DNA of 64,000 nucleotides, from the NCBI GenBank assembly GCA_964511065.1, contig CAZEEG010000005.1:23417-87416 (forward strand), given 5' to 3'. Below, one piece after another: positions 35,030 through 44,945 of the stretch. Position 1 is the stretch's first letter, and every line of letters starts with the position of its first letter. This DNA comes from CALBRZ01 sp964511065. GTDB lineage: Bacteria; Planctomycetota; Planctomycetia; Pirellulales; S012-138. The position numbers and the translations under genes were made by a program. Under the pieces are notes generated by a model. It saw only the letters and a list, made by a program, of their open reading frames with translations, was not told the DNA's origin and made no database searches.

Positions 35030-36298
35030 TCAACCAAACTCGGCGAACGATCCCAGGTCGCCGGAGGCCGTCCAGGGCAAGGCACGCAGCGGCGTCACGA
35101 TTTCCAGGTCGTCGCGCGTTTGCGCTTCTTCCAGGTAGCGTGCCGAGCATTCCACCTCGGCCACGTGCAGGGTGTTGTGAATCCACATGATGGCGGAATT
35201 TTCCGGCGCGACCAGCCCCACCGTGGAGAGGGCCGAGTCCATGATTTCGCGCTCGGTATCATAGGAAACGGGCAACATGGCCCCGATGGGTCCGCCGCCG
35301 GTGATACAGTTGATCTTGGTGATTTCCAGGTCGATCTGATCGAGCACGCGGCGACTGCAATACTCGGCCCCGCCGATTCCCGCGGCATTGCCGTGCGTTT
35401 CTTCCGTGAGACTGCGAACCCAGATGCGCTTGATCTTGGGCCACTCGTCGTCGGCCGCCTCGTGCCAGCGGAACTTGCGGCCCACCACGTTGGTGTCCAT
35501 ACCCGATCCGCTGATGTTCTTACCGAAGTCTTCGATGATCAAAAGATCGGCGGTGCGGAACGGCAACCGGGGCATCCATTCCTTGGCCTGGCGGAGCAGT
35601 TCCTTTTCGCGGGCTTCAAAGTCCTGCGGGGCCACGGCGGCGAGCAGGGCGGTTTCGTCGTAGCCATTCTCGACAATTCCCAGTCCTGCCAGGATGCCGC
35701 ATTGTTCCAGCACGCGGCCGGCCACACTGCGGACAATTTGTCCGAAGCTGTAGTCGTTGATTGCCCTGTGGTAGATTTTCGCGCCTTCGTGCTTGCCCAA
35801 CCCGATGAGCATCATTTTCATCAGCCCACTTTCGATATCGCCCACGAAGTTAGTGTGGGGCTTGATGCGGCCCACCACCAGCACGTGGTCGGCTTCGTAG
35901 GCGAACTTGTCGAAGTGGACCGGGATGCCTTCCTTGGTTTCGCAGATGATGACGGTTTCCATCGACGCGCGGATCGGGCAGCCGAGAAACTCCTCGGTCA
36001 TGCCGTAGCCTTCAACGATGGCACGCTGGCCCTCCGCCGTACCGCCGCCGTGGCTGCCCATCGCCGGCACGATGAATGGCTGGGTGCCCAGCCGTTTCAA
36101 GTGATCGATCACCGCCTTGGTGATGATATGGATATTGGCGATGCCCCGGCTGCCGGCCGTAACGGCCACGCTCTGGCCGGGCTTCACCTTCTCTTGAAGG
36201 TTTAAGTTGGCCAATTGCCGCTCGACCTCGCCGGGGATATCGTCCACGCGAGGGCGGGGAAACTTCTGGCGAACGCGAAAAAACTGCGGATATGCCAT
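35030..36298 (-). CDS. LarA-like (DUF2088) nickel-dependent racemase-family protein
   Basis: A 422-residue protein of the LarA/DUF2088 superfamily, whose founding member is a nickel-pincer lactate racemase. Visible motifs are VTAGSRGIANI near residue 60, VPAMGSHGGGTAEGQ at ~88, VVGRIKPHTNFVGDIESG, the MLIGLGKHEGA loop and a closing HNTLHVAEVECS. ATG 36298 has GAGGAT upstream; an ATG five codons earlier is in frame. No larB/C/E maturation genes are in the window, so nickel-pincer dependence and substrate remain unproven. Confidence 0.8.
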   Translation of the reverse strand: MAYPQFFRVRQKFPRPRVDDIPGEVERQLANLNLQEKVKPGQSVAVTAGSRGIANIHIITKAVIDHLKRLGTQPFIVPAMGSHGGGTAEGQRAIVEGYGMTEEFLGCPIRASMETVIICETKEGIPVHFDKFAYEADHVLVVGRIKPHTNFVGDIESGLMKMMLIGLGKHEGAKIYHRAINDYSFGQIVRSVAGRVLEQCGILAGLGIVENGYDETALLAAVAPQDFEAREKELLRQAKEWMPRLPFRTADLLIIEDFGKNISGSGMDTNVVGRKFRWHEAADDEWPKIKRIWVRSLTEETHGNAAGIGGAEYCSRRVLDQIDLEITKINCITGGGPIGAMLPVSYDTEREIMDSALSTVGLVAPENSAIMWIHNTLHVAEVECSARYLEEAQTRDDLEIVTPLRALPWTASGDLGSFAEFG

Positions 36299-36508
36299 CG
36301 GCAGAATCCTCATCGGGTGCCCAGGCTGCGATTCGCTGCCCTGGGGAGCGGCAGTGCGCGCCGCCCTACTTGGGCCGGGTGTTGTAAAGAGGCAGGCAGG
36401 CTTCGTCGGCACGGCGGCCATACCGCGCAACGACCGATCCTATTTTCCGGCGGCAAACGCCCGGATGAAAGGGGGTGGTTCACTTCTCTCGACCCGGCGC
36501 CGCGGAGC

Positions 36509-39175
36509 TTAATGGTTGAACAAGAACTCGCGGCTGCTGAGAACCGCCCAAAACAGGTCCTCCACGGCGATTCGCTCGGTGTCCGTCCACGCCCGGGAAG
36601 GCGGCTGCGGCTTTTCTTTCTGGTCGGGCCCAGTATCTTTGGTAGGCCCAGTATCTTTGGTAGGCGTCAAAGCCTGAGCGTTGGGCTGCGAGGCATCTGC
36701 CGCGGCTTCGGCCATCAGGGCCACAAGCTGCCGGCGTTCTTCGTCCGTCGGATAGCGCGATAGTGCCGCCAGGTAGACTTCCTCCACCATTTCGGCCGGT
36801 TCCTTCCCCTCGGCAAGGAACTGTGCCACGCGGCTTCCCTTGGCCTGCAGCTTTTGATTGATGGTATCGCCGTTGGAAATGTGCAGCACCTGCACCATAC
36901 TTGGCTCGTCCGACCGTTCGCACTCGCAGGTGATCCGCCGCTGGTTGCGCCCAAACGTCTGCAAGAAATAGTTGGCCACGGCCGAATCGTAGAGCTGGAT
37001 CGCCCGCGTGCCCTCGGGATAGAAATCGGTCTTGCGGCGGTCGGCGCCGGGAAACTCGATCTCGTTGAATTGGCCGGCTACGTCCGTCACTTGGCTCACG
37101 GCATCCAACAGCACTTCCGCCATCAACCGCTTGGGATAGTACCGCGAGTAGAAACGCTGCTCATCTTTATTCTCAGGCAGCGGTTGGCTGCTGCGCTGAT
37201 AGGTGGCCGATTGCAGGATCGCCCGCATCAGGGCCTTGAGATCAAAGTCTTTTTCAACCAGGTAGTTGGCGGCCGCTGTGAGTAGCCGTTCGTTGCTGGC
37301 CGGGTTGGAGGCCCGCAGGTCATCGACCGGTTCGACCAATCCCACACCAAAGAAGTTGGCCCACACCCGATTGGTAATCGCCCGGGCAAAGTAGGGATTC
37401 TCAGGCGAGGTAAGCCAGCGGGCCAGGTGTTCGCGGCGGTCGCCCGGGTCGTCCAGGGCGAGGGGCTCGCCATCCAGTGGCGTAGGCGGCTGAGGTTTGC
37501 CGGTGAGTGGTTGAATCAGATCGCCCCGCGGCACGACAAATACGGTCATCTGGCCTGAACCGTTGCGGGCGTCGCCACCCCAGCCTTTGAACCGCACCCT
37601 GGCAAACAGGTTCGCCATGGCGTAGTACTGATCGTTGGTCCACTTCTCCAGCGGGTGGTTGTGGCACTTGGCACACCCCAGCGAGAGCCCCAGGAATGCC
37701 TGGCTGACGTTCTCAGTGAGCGATTCGGGATCCTGGTGCAAGGCGTAGAAGTTGGTCGCTCCGTTCTCCAAGCTGCTGCCCCGGGCCAGCACGACTTCGC
37801 GAACGAAGTCATCCCAAGGCGTGTTCTCCGCAACGTGCGTGTGAATCCAGTTGTAGTAGGCCTTCACGGCGTCGGGCCGCAGTCGCGTCCCGTTGATCAG
37901 CAGCAGGTCCGACCAGCGATAGGTCCAATAATCCACAAACTCAGGCCGCGCCAGGAGCGACTCAATCAGCCGCTCGCGCTTGTCCAGCGCATCGTCCTTC
38001 AAAAAGCGCCTCGCTTCTTCCGCGGTGGGCAGCGTGCCGATCGTGTCCAGGTACACACGGCGGAGAAACTCGGCATCGCTGGCCGGTGGCGAAGGCGGCA
38101 GATTCAACCGCTGAAGCTGCTCCAGCACCAATTCGTCGATGAAGTTCCGCCGCGGAGCTTTGGTAAAAACCTCGGCGTCAATCTGCTGGGCATAAGGCGA
38201 CGTCACGCGGGCAATCGCAATCTGGCTGGAAAACCAGACCGTTATCGCACCTTCACCGTGGCCGATGATCCGCACCATGCCGTCCTCATCAACCTGCGCA
38301 ACCGCCTCGTTGGCCGAGGTGTACTTGGCCCAACGGGTAACGTCCTCCACGCGTCCATCGGTGTAGTGAGCGCGGACGACCAGCGGCTGCGAACGGCCGG
38401 GGGTGATCAACATAGCCGGCGGGAGGACCTCCACGCGCTCAAGTTGAGGGTCGCTGTCGGCAGGCCCAGCGGCCCCCGAGGCAATCCACTGAGCCAGCAC
38501 GCGGTACTCGTGCGAATCGACCTCGAACCGCACCCCGCCCTTGTGCGGCAAGGCACCAGACGGTTTGGCCAAGATCAGGCTGCGGCCCGGGTCGGCCAGT
38601 TCCACGCGGCGGCCTCGTGACTGTCGGGTAATATTGTGATGATCGCCGACCGGATCGTAGCCGTGCAGCGACAGCCGGAACCCTCCTTTGCCGGCCATCG
38701 CACCATGGCACGATCCGGAGTTACAGCCAAGCCGCGAGAGTACCGGCAACACATGGTTGCGAAAGCTCCACGTGTGCGGAGCGTCAACACCTGATACGGT
38801 GACCTGGACTTGGGCGGTGGTGGTATCTGCTCCTTCCGATCGATTTACCGTCGCCGTGATGATCGCGGTGCCATTGCCCACGGCTTTAACCAGGCCAGTC
38901 TCGACGGCCGCCACCTGCGGATTGCTGCTTTGCCAGGTGATGTTGCCCTGCGGTGTGCCGAGGAACTCGCCCCCGGCGACTTGTTGGACGAGCAACTGCT
39001 GGCTGGCATGCGGACCCGTGAGGGTGACATCGGCCGGCAGAATGGCCAGCGTGGTTTCATCCGCGGCGGCCAGGCTTGCAGGCGTGGCGAAGACGAGGAA
39101 TACCCATGCCATGGCCAGCAGAGGTGTTGACACCCACATCGTTGCGCAACGTGCAAATCGCATTAGCATATACAT
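36509..39175 (-). CDS. DUF1549/DUF1553 protein with Big2-like domain and CxxCH motif
   Basis: An 888-residue exported planctomycete protein. Residues ~20-37 are a signal-peptide core. A Big2-like domain (LAILPADVTL, VTVSGVD) precedes a CNSGSCHG motif. DUF1549 follows, then CAKCHNHPLEKW, a CxxCH haem-like site, then DUF1553, ending REFLFNH as is usual. A 36-bp exact tandem duplication near the C-terminus encodes two copies of TKDTGP. It lies downstream of a DUF1501 gene on the same strand, the standard pairing in this phylum. The biochemical role is not established; periplasmic polysaccharide-related and cytochrome-like roles have been discussed. Confidence 0.9.
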   Translation of the reverse strand: MYMLMRFARCATMWVSTPLLAMAWVFLVFATPASLAAADETTLAILPADVTLTGPHASQQLLVQQVAGGEFLGTPQGNITWQSSNPQVAAVETGLVKAVGNGTAIITATVNRSEGADTTTAQVQVTVSGVDAPHTWSFRNHVLPVLSRLGCNSGSCHGAMAGKGGFRLSLHGYDPVGDHHNITRQSRGRRVELADPGRSLILAKPSGALPHKGGVRFEVDSHEYRVLAQWIASGAAGPADSDPQLERVEVLPPAMLITPGRSQPLVVRAHYTDGRVEDVTRWAKYTSANEAVAQVDEDGMVRIIGHGEGAITVWFSSQIAIARVTSPYAQQIDAEVFTKAPRRNFIDELVLEQLQRLNLPPSPPASDAEFLRRVYLDTIGTLPTAEEARRFLKDDALDKRERLIESLLARPEFVDYWTYRWSDLLLINGTRLRPDAVKAYYNWIHTHVAENTPWDDFVREVVLARGSSLENGATNFYALHQDPESLTENVSQAFLGLSLGCAKCHNHPLEKWTNDQYYAMANLFARVRFKGWGGDARNGSGQMTVFVVPRGDLIQPLTGKPQPPTPLDGEPLALDDPGDRREHLARWLTSPENPYFARAITNRVWANFFGVGLVEPVDDLRASNPASNERLLTAAANYLVEKDFDLKALMRAILQSATYQRSSQPLPENKDEQRFYSRYYPKRLMAEVLLDAVSQVTDVAGQFNEIEFPGADRRKTDFYPEGTRAIQLYDSAVANYFLQTFGRNQRRITCECERSDEPSMVQVLHISNGDTINQKLQAKGSRVAQFLAEGKEPAEMVEEVYLAALSRYPTDEERRQLVALMAEAAADASQPNAQALTPTKDTGPTKDTGPDQKEKPQPPSRAWTDTERIAVEDLFWAVLSSREFLFNH
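36629..36664. repeat. Exact 18-bp tandem duplication in coding sequence
   Basis: Two identical copies of an 18-bp unit (36629-36646 and 36647-36664) lie in frame near the 3' end of the DUF1549/1553 gene and encode a doubled six-residue Thr-Lys-Asp-Thr-Gly-Pro linker. The reading frame is preserved, which fits replication slippage in a tolerant linker. Confidence 0.9.
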
Positions 39176-39340
39176 GGGATTGATTATGGCGTTGGTATGA
39201 AACCTGGCGGCAACGGCAGCACGATTTCCAATCTGGTCCCGGGACGAAACGGCACATCAAGAGTTACCCTGCGCTAGTCGTCCACTTTCTTGATTTCCTT
39301 GGACATTGATGCCATCCGATTCAGACATATAGCCTTGCAT

Positions 39341-39443
39341 TAGCAGCCTGTTGGAAATTGGCTTTCCAGCGCCGCTGCATCCAAAAACCAACTGGAAATC
39401 GCATGGTTGTGTGGGCTTCGGTGAATTCTTCAACGGGCTGCTA
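39341..39443. mobile_element. Possible MITE-like element with 13-bp inverted ends
   Basis: TAGCAGCCTGTTG (39341-39353) and the complement of 39431-39443, TAGCAGCCCGTTG, form terminal inverted repeats with 12 of 13 matches around about 77 bases of non-coding sequence. The right end overlaps the stop codon of the DUF1501 gene. The rest of the DUF1501/DUF1549 spacer (39176-39440) shows nothing else. No target-site duplication is obvious. Confidence 0.4.
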
Positions 39444-40814
39444 GAACAGCTCCGCAATCTCCCGCTTGCCAAAGTCCACCAGCGGGAACGGCCGCCCCGA
39501 TGGCCCAGGCAGGTGCGTCTCCAGATTGAAGCCCAGGCTGTGGAAGATGGTGGCCACCACGTCGCCCGGGTCGGCCGGACGATCGGCTGGCACGCCGCCG
39601 ATGGGATCGCTGGCGCCAACCACGCGGCCGCCCTGGACGCCGCCGCCCGCAAAATACACGGTGAAACATTGTGGCCAGTGATCGCGTCCGCCGGCCGGAT
39701 TGACGCGCGGGGTGCGTCCGAACTCGGCCAGATTGCAAACCATCGTGTTGTCCAACATCCCGCGTTCGTCCAGGTCTTCAATCAGCGTGCTGTAGGCCTG
39801 GTCGTACATGGGGGCGACGATGTTCTGCATGCCCTCGATGCTGGTGAATGGCTTGGAACCATGGATGTCCCAGGTGATCTCATCGAATACCGTCAGGAAC
39901 GTGTTGATGGTCACGAACCGGACGCCAGCCTCGATCAGCCGCCGGGCCAGCAGGCAGCACTGGCCGAAGCGGTTCATGCCGTACCGCTCGCGGAGCTTCT
40001 CCGGTTCCTGCTTGAGGTCGAAGGCAGCCTTGGCGGCCGGGCTGGTCATCAGCCGGAAAGCGGCTTGGAAGTTGCTGTCCAGCAGGGCCGCATTCTCGCT
40101 GGCTTCAAAATGGTTCAGTGCCTCGTCGACCACGTCGCGCATCCGGCGGCGGCGGTTCAGCCGCACCTCGCCGATCTCGGCCGGTGGCAGCAGGTCGGGC
40201 ACTTTGAAATCGGGCTGCGAGGGATCGGCCATCAGCGCGAAGGGGTCGTGTGCCTTGCCGAGGAAGCCGCCGGCCTGGCCGTTGGGCAGGTTGCCGCCGC
40301 CGCGGCCCATGGTTTCGGGCAGCACCACGAATGGCGGCAGATCGGTCTTGCGGCCCCGCAGGTAACTGACCACGGCACCGGCATGGGGCGTGTTGACGCC
40401 GCCAGAAAACAGCCGGCCCGTCTGCATCATTTGCCAGCCGGCATCGTGAACCGCGGCCCCGGTGTGGTAGCACGAGCGGACGAGCGAAAACTTGTCGGCC
40501 ACCTTGGCGTGCCGCGGCAGAATCTCGGAGATGTGAATCTCCGGACTGACCGTGCTGATTGGCTTGAACGGGCCGCGGATTTCAGCCGGAGCTTCCGGCT
40601 TCATATCGAAGGTGTCGAGTTGGCTGGGGGCGCCCAAGTTGAAGATCATGATGCAGGCGCGGTCGTCGTCGCCCTTAACGGCGCCGGCTTCTTGAGCGGC
40701 CAGGTACTGCGGCAGCGAAAGCCCAATGGCTCCCAACGCGCCAACCTGGAGAAAATCGCGCCGCGTGATCCCATCACACGTTTGAGCCGTGCCGTTGCCC
40801 GTGAGTTTGAACAT
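39441..40814 (-). CDS. DUF1501 family protein, Tat-exported
   Basis: A 457-residue secreted protein of the sulfatase-like DUF1501 family. A twin-arginine motif ITRRDFLQVG (residues ~16-25) is followed by a hydrophobic core LGAIGLSLPQYLA. Conserved segments include MIFNLGAPSQLDTFDMKP, SLVRSCYHTGAAVHDAGWQMMQTGR, and the C-terminal MVCNLAEFGRTPRVN with GRDHWP. Start ATG 40814 has AGGAG seven bases upstream; a second ATG two codons earlier is also possible. It is followed by the DUF1549/1553 gene after 265 bases. The stop codon lies in a putative inverted-repeat end. Confidence 0.92.
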   Translation of the reverse strand: MFKLTGNGTAQTCDGITRRDFLQVGALGAIGLSLPQYLAAQEAGAVKGDDDRACIMIFNLGAPSQLDTFDMKPEAPAEIRGPFKPISTVSPEIHISEILPRHAKVADKFSLVRSCYHTGAAVHDAGWQMMQTGRLFSGGVNTPHAGAVVSYLRGRKTDLPPFVVLPETMGRGGGNLPNGQAGGFLGKAHDPFALMADPSQPDFKVPDLLPPAEIGEVRLNRRRRMRDVVDEALNHFEASENAALLDSNFQAAFRLMTSPAAKAAFDLKQEPEKLRERYGMNRFGQCCLLARRLIEAGVRFVTINTFLTVFDEITWDIHGSKPFTSIEGMQNIVAPMYDQAYSTLIEDLDERGMLDNTMVCNLAEFGRTPRVNPAGGRDHWPQCFTVYFAGGGVQGGRVVGASDPIGGVPADRPADPGDVVATIFHSLGFNLETHLPGPSGRPFPLVDFGKREIAELF

Positions 40815-41558
40815 CGACATTCTCCTGCCAGCGAATCGCGCTGTGGGATGAATCGTGGAGGTTGGTTGTGGTGGTAGCAAGCCGGCGGCGAATACCCCGC
40901 TTATGCTGTCGAAGCTATCAGTCGTTTGGGCCACACGATAGGCGGGTTACTGCGACCGCTGGCCGATTTTGCCAGATTGCGGTTGATGCCTTTGCCGCAT
41001 GTCGCTACCAAGTGGCCGCATTGTATGCCGAGGGAGCCGGACCGATTCCTGCCGGCACTGCCAGCAAGACTGATTGCTCCGCTGCCGAGCGGCACACATT
41101 CGAGCCTCTGGGCCTTTCCAGCGGTTGACTGGTCGGGGGGTCTGCCCTCCCTGAGTTTGGGGGGGCACAGCAACCGGCCATTGTAGCGTGGGCGTGGAAG
41201 GAACAGCAAACATTGATGCTAGTTCAATCGGAAATTGAGCAAGTAAGCACGGTAGCGGGGGGTACGGCTCGCCGGCAGAACGGGTCGCCCCCCGGGTCGC
41301 AACCGTTCGGAGCGCGGCCGCGAAGAACTTCGGGGAGCCATGGCGGTTTCTGAGGATCACGACTTAAGCGACTTTGCCGGTTAGGCCGATAAATCCGACC
41401 ACCGAGTGAAGCGCGCACCATGCTCGCGACATTTGCCAAGGGATACATTCTGCCCCAACGGCGATTCGCCGGGGGCGGATTGGGCTTAGGGGCGATGGCA
41501 CCAACTGGTACGCCCCACTCCCACTTGGCAATGAAATCATCAGGAGTCGTTTGAACGC
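40815..41558. other. Divergent intergenic region, DUF1501 / glycosyltransferase
   Basis: About 744 bases without a supportable gene; overlapping open frames on both strands are Arg/Pro/Cys-rich and look like GC-rich noise. AGGAG occurs 12 bases before the glycosyltransferase ATG. No clear promoter boxes, hairpins with T-runs or repeats were seen. Confidence 0.5.
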
Positions 41559-43313
41559 ATGTCTGCCGGGCCACCACCAAACCCCAAGGCTGACGCGAAT
41601 CCGTCCCGGCGTCGCGCCATGATCTTGTTGATGTTGTTTGCTGCTTGTGCCATTCCGCGAATTGCAATGGCCTTGCGATTGGACACCATCAGCAGCGATG
41701 GTGCATTCTTCATCCAAGAAGCCCGGGAAATTGAGTCCGGCACGCGGACCCAAGCCAGGGAAAAATACGACCTCAACATCTACCCATTGGTGCTGGCGCG
41801 GCTGCATCAAGCCGGCTGGGACTGGGAAACCGCGGCCGAAACCTGGGGCGTGTTATGCGCCTCGCTGACGGTACTTCCGCTGTATGGCTGGGTCCGGCGG
41901 CAGTTCAACCACCGCCTGGCCCTTTTAAGCTGCATACTTTATGCGTTCCATCCCAAGTTGATTGAGTGGTCGCCGGAAGTTCTCCGCGAAAGCACGTTCT
42001 GGCTGCTGTTCACCACCTCGCTGTATCTGATCTGGAGAGCGAACAGCGAAGGTCGGTTCCTTTGGTACCTGCTGGCCGGTATCAGCACCACGCTGGCCAT
42101 CCACACCCGATTTGAAGGCTGGTTTTTAACCATTCCGGCGGCGGGCTGGGCTCTCGCCCGATGGTTCTCCACCGCGCAGCCGCGTTGGAGGCTCGCCAGC
42201 GGCATGAGCCTGCTCGTCTTGGGATACCCCCTGACGATGATGGCCCTGACGCAGGCCTTCGGTTATGAGCGCTGGGAGTGGGGGGCCTTTCATCGGGTCG
42301 AGATGGCGATCCGCTGGATGTTCCCCGATGTCGAGGACCAGGAGGTTGAGGACCGGCCAGCGACCCACCCTGCCGACGCGGTTGCCGCATCCACGAGCCC
42401 CCCGCCCACCGAGGACGTAGCCGCCGGCGAATCGCCCGGGACATCGTCCACCGCGCCCGCTTCGGAGCCTGTCACTTTGGCTGCGGTTCCGCCGGAGGAG
42501 AACTCCATACCGTCCAAACCGGCGCAGTCGATGACCGTTGGCAAGACGGCAAGTACCGTTCTGAAGGCTGCTACTCGGGGGTTCAACCTCGTCTTTCTGG
42601 TGCTGCTTGGAATCGGAGTGATCGCGTCGTCCCGGCGCTGGCTGAGGATGGACTACTTGCCGCTGGTGTTGGTGGCGGTGGTGACCATCGCGGCGATCAC
42701 GGTGCACGTGTGGGGCGCCCACCTGGCCAGTAGCCGATACGTGCTGTCGCTGGTGATCATCTCCACGCCGATTGCCTCGACCGGTCTGCTCGCCTTTTGT
42801 ACCTGGCTGGCAGAAGGCGTAAGGCGGGGCGACGGCTTCATCCAGGCCAAAGCTGCTCGCGAAACCTCGCGCCGTGCGCTGCGGCTGGCCTTGGTGTGTT
42901 TTGGGCTCTTTGGCACGATCGACGCCGTGACCAGTTCAGACCAGGGCCGCGAAGCCAAGGCCGTGATGGGGCACTGGATTCGCGGCGAATTTGGTACGGG
43001 TGCCCGAGTTGCCGGAAGCTGGACGTGGACCCTGTCGGCCTATTATGCCGATGCCCAGTACCAAACCCTGCCCGACTGCCCGTATGGGCCGAACCATCCA
43101 GACCTGAAGACGATGGCGCAAACGATGGATGCCGTGGTCGTGATGGTATCACCCCGTTGGGAGTCGCAGCGGGAATTCATTGCATACGCCAAGGAGGCAG
43201 GGTACGAGGAGGTTCCGGCCACGAAGCTCCCCAGGCTGTGCCGCGGTAAGTTGATCGTCCTGGCACGGAGCCATAGCAACCTGGTCCAGGCCAATTCAGT
43301 CATGCGAAACTGA
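41559..43313 (+). CDS. GT39/ArnT-like membrane glycosyltransferase
   Basis: A 584-residue polytopic protein of the dolichyl-phosphate-mannose/ArnT (GT-C) type. TM1 is at ~20-40, followed by the first extracytoplasmic loop with Asp47 (TISSDGAFFIQEARE), the usual position of the catalytic acidic residue. About ten more hydrophobic segments follow. A ~100-residue Pro/Ser/Thr/Glu-rich insert (~260-335) interrupts the helices, and the C-terminus is a soluble domain of ~130 residues. It probably transfers a sugar from a lipid carrier outside the membrane; donor and acceptor are unknown. AGGAG lies 12 bases before the ATG, a long spacing. Confidence 0.78.
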   Translation: MSAGPPPNPKADANPSRRRAMILLMLFAACAIPRIAMALRLDTISSDGAFFIQEAREIESGTRTQAREKYDLNIYPLVLARLHQAGWDWETAAETWGVLCASLTVLPLYGWVRRQFNHRLALLSCILYAFHPKLIEWSPEVLRESTFWLLFTTSLYLIWRANSEGRFLWYLLAGISTTLAIHTRFEGWFLTIPAAGWALARWFSTAQPRWRLASGMSLLVLGYPLTMMALTQAFGYERWEWGAFHRVEMAIRWMFPDVEDQEVEDRPATHPADAVAASTSPPPTEDVAAGESPGTSSTAPASEPVTLAAVPPEENSIPSKPAQSMTVGKTASTVLKAATRGFNLVFLVLLGIGVIASSRRWLRMDYLPLVLVAVVTIAAITVHVWGAHLASSRYVLSLVIISTPIASTGLLAFCTWLAEGVRRGDGFIQAKAARETSRRALRLALVCFGLFGTIDAVTSSDQGREAKAVMGHWIRGEFGTGARVAGSWTWTLSAYYADAQYQTLPDCPYGPNHPDLKTMAQTMDAVVVMVSPRWESQREFIAYAKEAGYEEVPATKLPRLCRGKLIVLARSHSNLVQANSVMRN

Positions 43314-43599
43314 CGGGTCGAATCCTCCACCCAGCCTGGCCGCCAGGTATGCGGCGCCTCGCACCCCGCGTCGCACGACTGGGAGTGCGACGTGCAGCGG
43401 CACGATGCGCCCCTTGAAGGGGGCCACTGCTGGCCGCAATGGGAGCCCCCCGGCGTTGGGCCGGGCCGACCGAGCGTGCTCGGCGGGCCGACATCTCGAC
43501 GCTTGCTGGCTCCGTGACTAGAATCACAACTAGTTCTCCGGCTCGGGCTTGTGCCTCTAACGAAAGCCGGAGGCGAGGGTCCAACGAAGGGTTGGCTGG

Positions 43600-44925
43600 A
43601 TGAGTGCCGCACATCCCGGTGAACGCCGGGTCGTTATAACCGGGTTCGGGGTCATCTGCCCCTTGGGCAATTCGCTCGAGGCGGTCTGGGAGAACCTCTC
43701 GCAGCAGCGCAGCGGCGTGCGCCCCATCCAGCTTTTCCCCCCCGACGCCTTTCCAGCCCCCTACGGTGGGGAGGCCCGCGAGTTCACCGGTAACATCAAC
43801 GACTTTGGCCCGCTCGAAAAGCCGCAAAAGCGGACCATCGGCAAAGGGTTAAAGACCGTCTGCCGCGAGGCGCAAATGGGCATCGCCGCCGCCCAATTGG
43901 CGATGCACCATGCCGCCATCCAGGGCAAGTTCAATCCCGAGCGGACCGGCGCCGTTTTCGGCTCCGACTACATGACCACCATGCCGGAGGAGTTCATCGA
44001 ATCGTGCCGGCGGTGCGTCGACGCCAACGGCGAGTTCGATTACTCGCTCTGGGCCACTCACGGGATGGCCGGCCTGGATCCACTGTGGCTGCTCCGCTAC
44101 CTGCCCAATATGCCAGCCGCGCATCTGTCGATGTACAACGACCTCCGCGGCCCCAACAACTCGCTCACCGAGCGCGAGGCATCGTCCAACCTGGCACTGG
44201 GCGAAGCCGGGCGGATCATCGCCCGGGGCGATGCCGATTGCATGATCGCCGGGGCAACCGGCACCTGGGTGCATCCCATGAAGACCATGCACGCCCACTT
44301 GCAGTTCGAACTGGCCGATGGCGAAACCGAACCTGAAAAAGCCTGCCGGCCGTTCGACCGGAACCGCCGTGGAACGGTGGTGGGAGAAGGCGCGGCCGCC
44401 ATGGTGCTGGAAGACCTCGAAACCGCCACCAAGCGGGGGGCCACGATCTATGGCGAACTGCTCGGCAGCGCCAGCAGCCAGGTGACCGACCGCCATTTCG
44501 TCGCCAACCGCCGCGCGGCCCTCCGCAATGTGATGGCCGCCGCCCTGAAAGATGCCTGCCTGGAAACCAGCCAGCTTGGCCATTTGCACGCGCATGGCTT
44601 GGGCACGGTCAGTGGCGACCTTGAAGAAGCCCAGGCCGTACGCGACGTTTTCGATCAACATGCCGACCGCCTGCCGGTCGTGGCGGCCAAGAGCTACTTC
44701 GGCAACCTGGGGGCAGGCAGCGGCGTGGTGGAGGCCATCACCAGCCTGCTGGCCCTGCAACACGACGCCTTGTTCCCCATCCTCAACCTGGAATCGCCCG
44801 ATCCGGAGTGCAACATCCGCGGAGTTCGCGAGTTCGGCACGCCGCCGGGTGATTCGTTCCTCAACGTGAACGTGAACCTCCAAGGCCAGGCTTCAGGCGT
44901 GGTCATCGGCCGGTTCCAGGGCTGA
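43600..44925 (+). CDS. Ketosynthase-fold protein (FabF-like) with degenerate active site
   Basis: A 441-residue thiolase-fold protein with clear beta-ketoacyl-ACP synthase architecture: VVITGFGVICPLGNS at the N-terminus, RGPNNSLTEREA, DRNRRGTVVGEGAAAMVLE, HLHAHGLGTVSGD and KSYFGNLGAGSGVVEA. Compared with the canonical GPNxxxSTACA, HGTST and KSxxGH motifs, the nucleophilic Cys position is Glu193, the first His (332) is kept and the second His position is Asn369; Lys364 is kept. Ordinary condensation should therefore be impossible. A decarboxylase-like, chain-length-factor-like or structural role is possible, but unproven. nadB begins 20 bases downstream, suggesting one transcript. Confidence 0.85.
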   Translation: MSAAHPGERRVVITGFGVICPLGNSLEAVWENLSQQRSGVRPIQLFPPDAFPAPYGGEAREFTGNINDFGPLEKPQKRTIGKGLKTVCREAQMGIAAAQLAMHHAAIQGKFNPERTGAVFGSDYMTTMPEEFIESCRRCVDANGEFDYSLWATHGMAGLDPLWLLRYLPNMPAAHLSMYNDLRGPNNSLTEREASSNLALGEAGRIIARGDADCMIAGATGTWVHPMKTMHAHLQFELADGETEPEKACRPFDRNRRGTVVGEGAAAMVLEDLETATKRGATIYGELLGSASSQVTDRHFVANRRAALRNVMAAALKDACLETSQLGHLHAHGLGTVSGDLEEAQAVRDVFDQHADRLPVVAAKSYFGNLGAGSGVVEAITSLLALQHDALFPILNLESPDPECNIRGVREFGTPPGDSFLNVNVNLQGQASGVVIGRFQG

Positions 44926-44945
44926 GGCGCTTGCACCACAATTCA

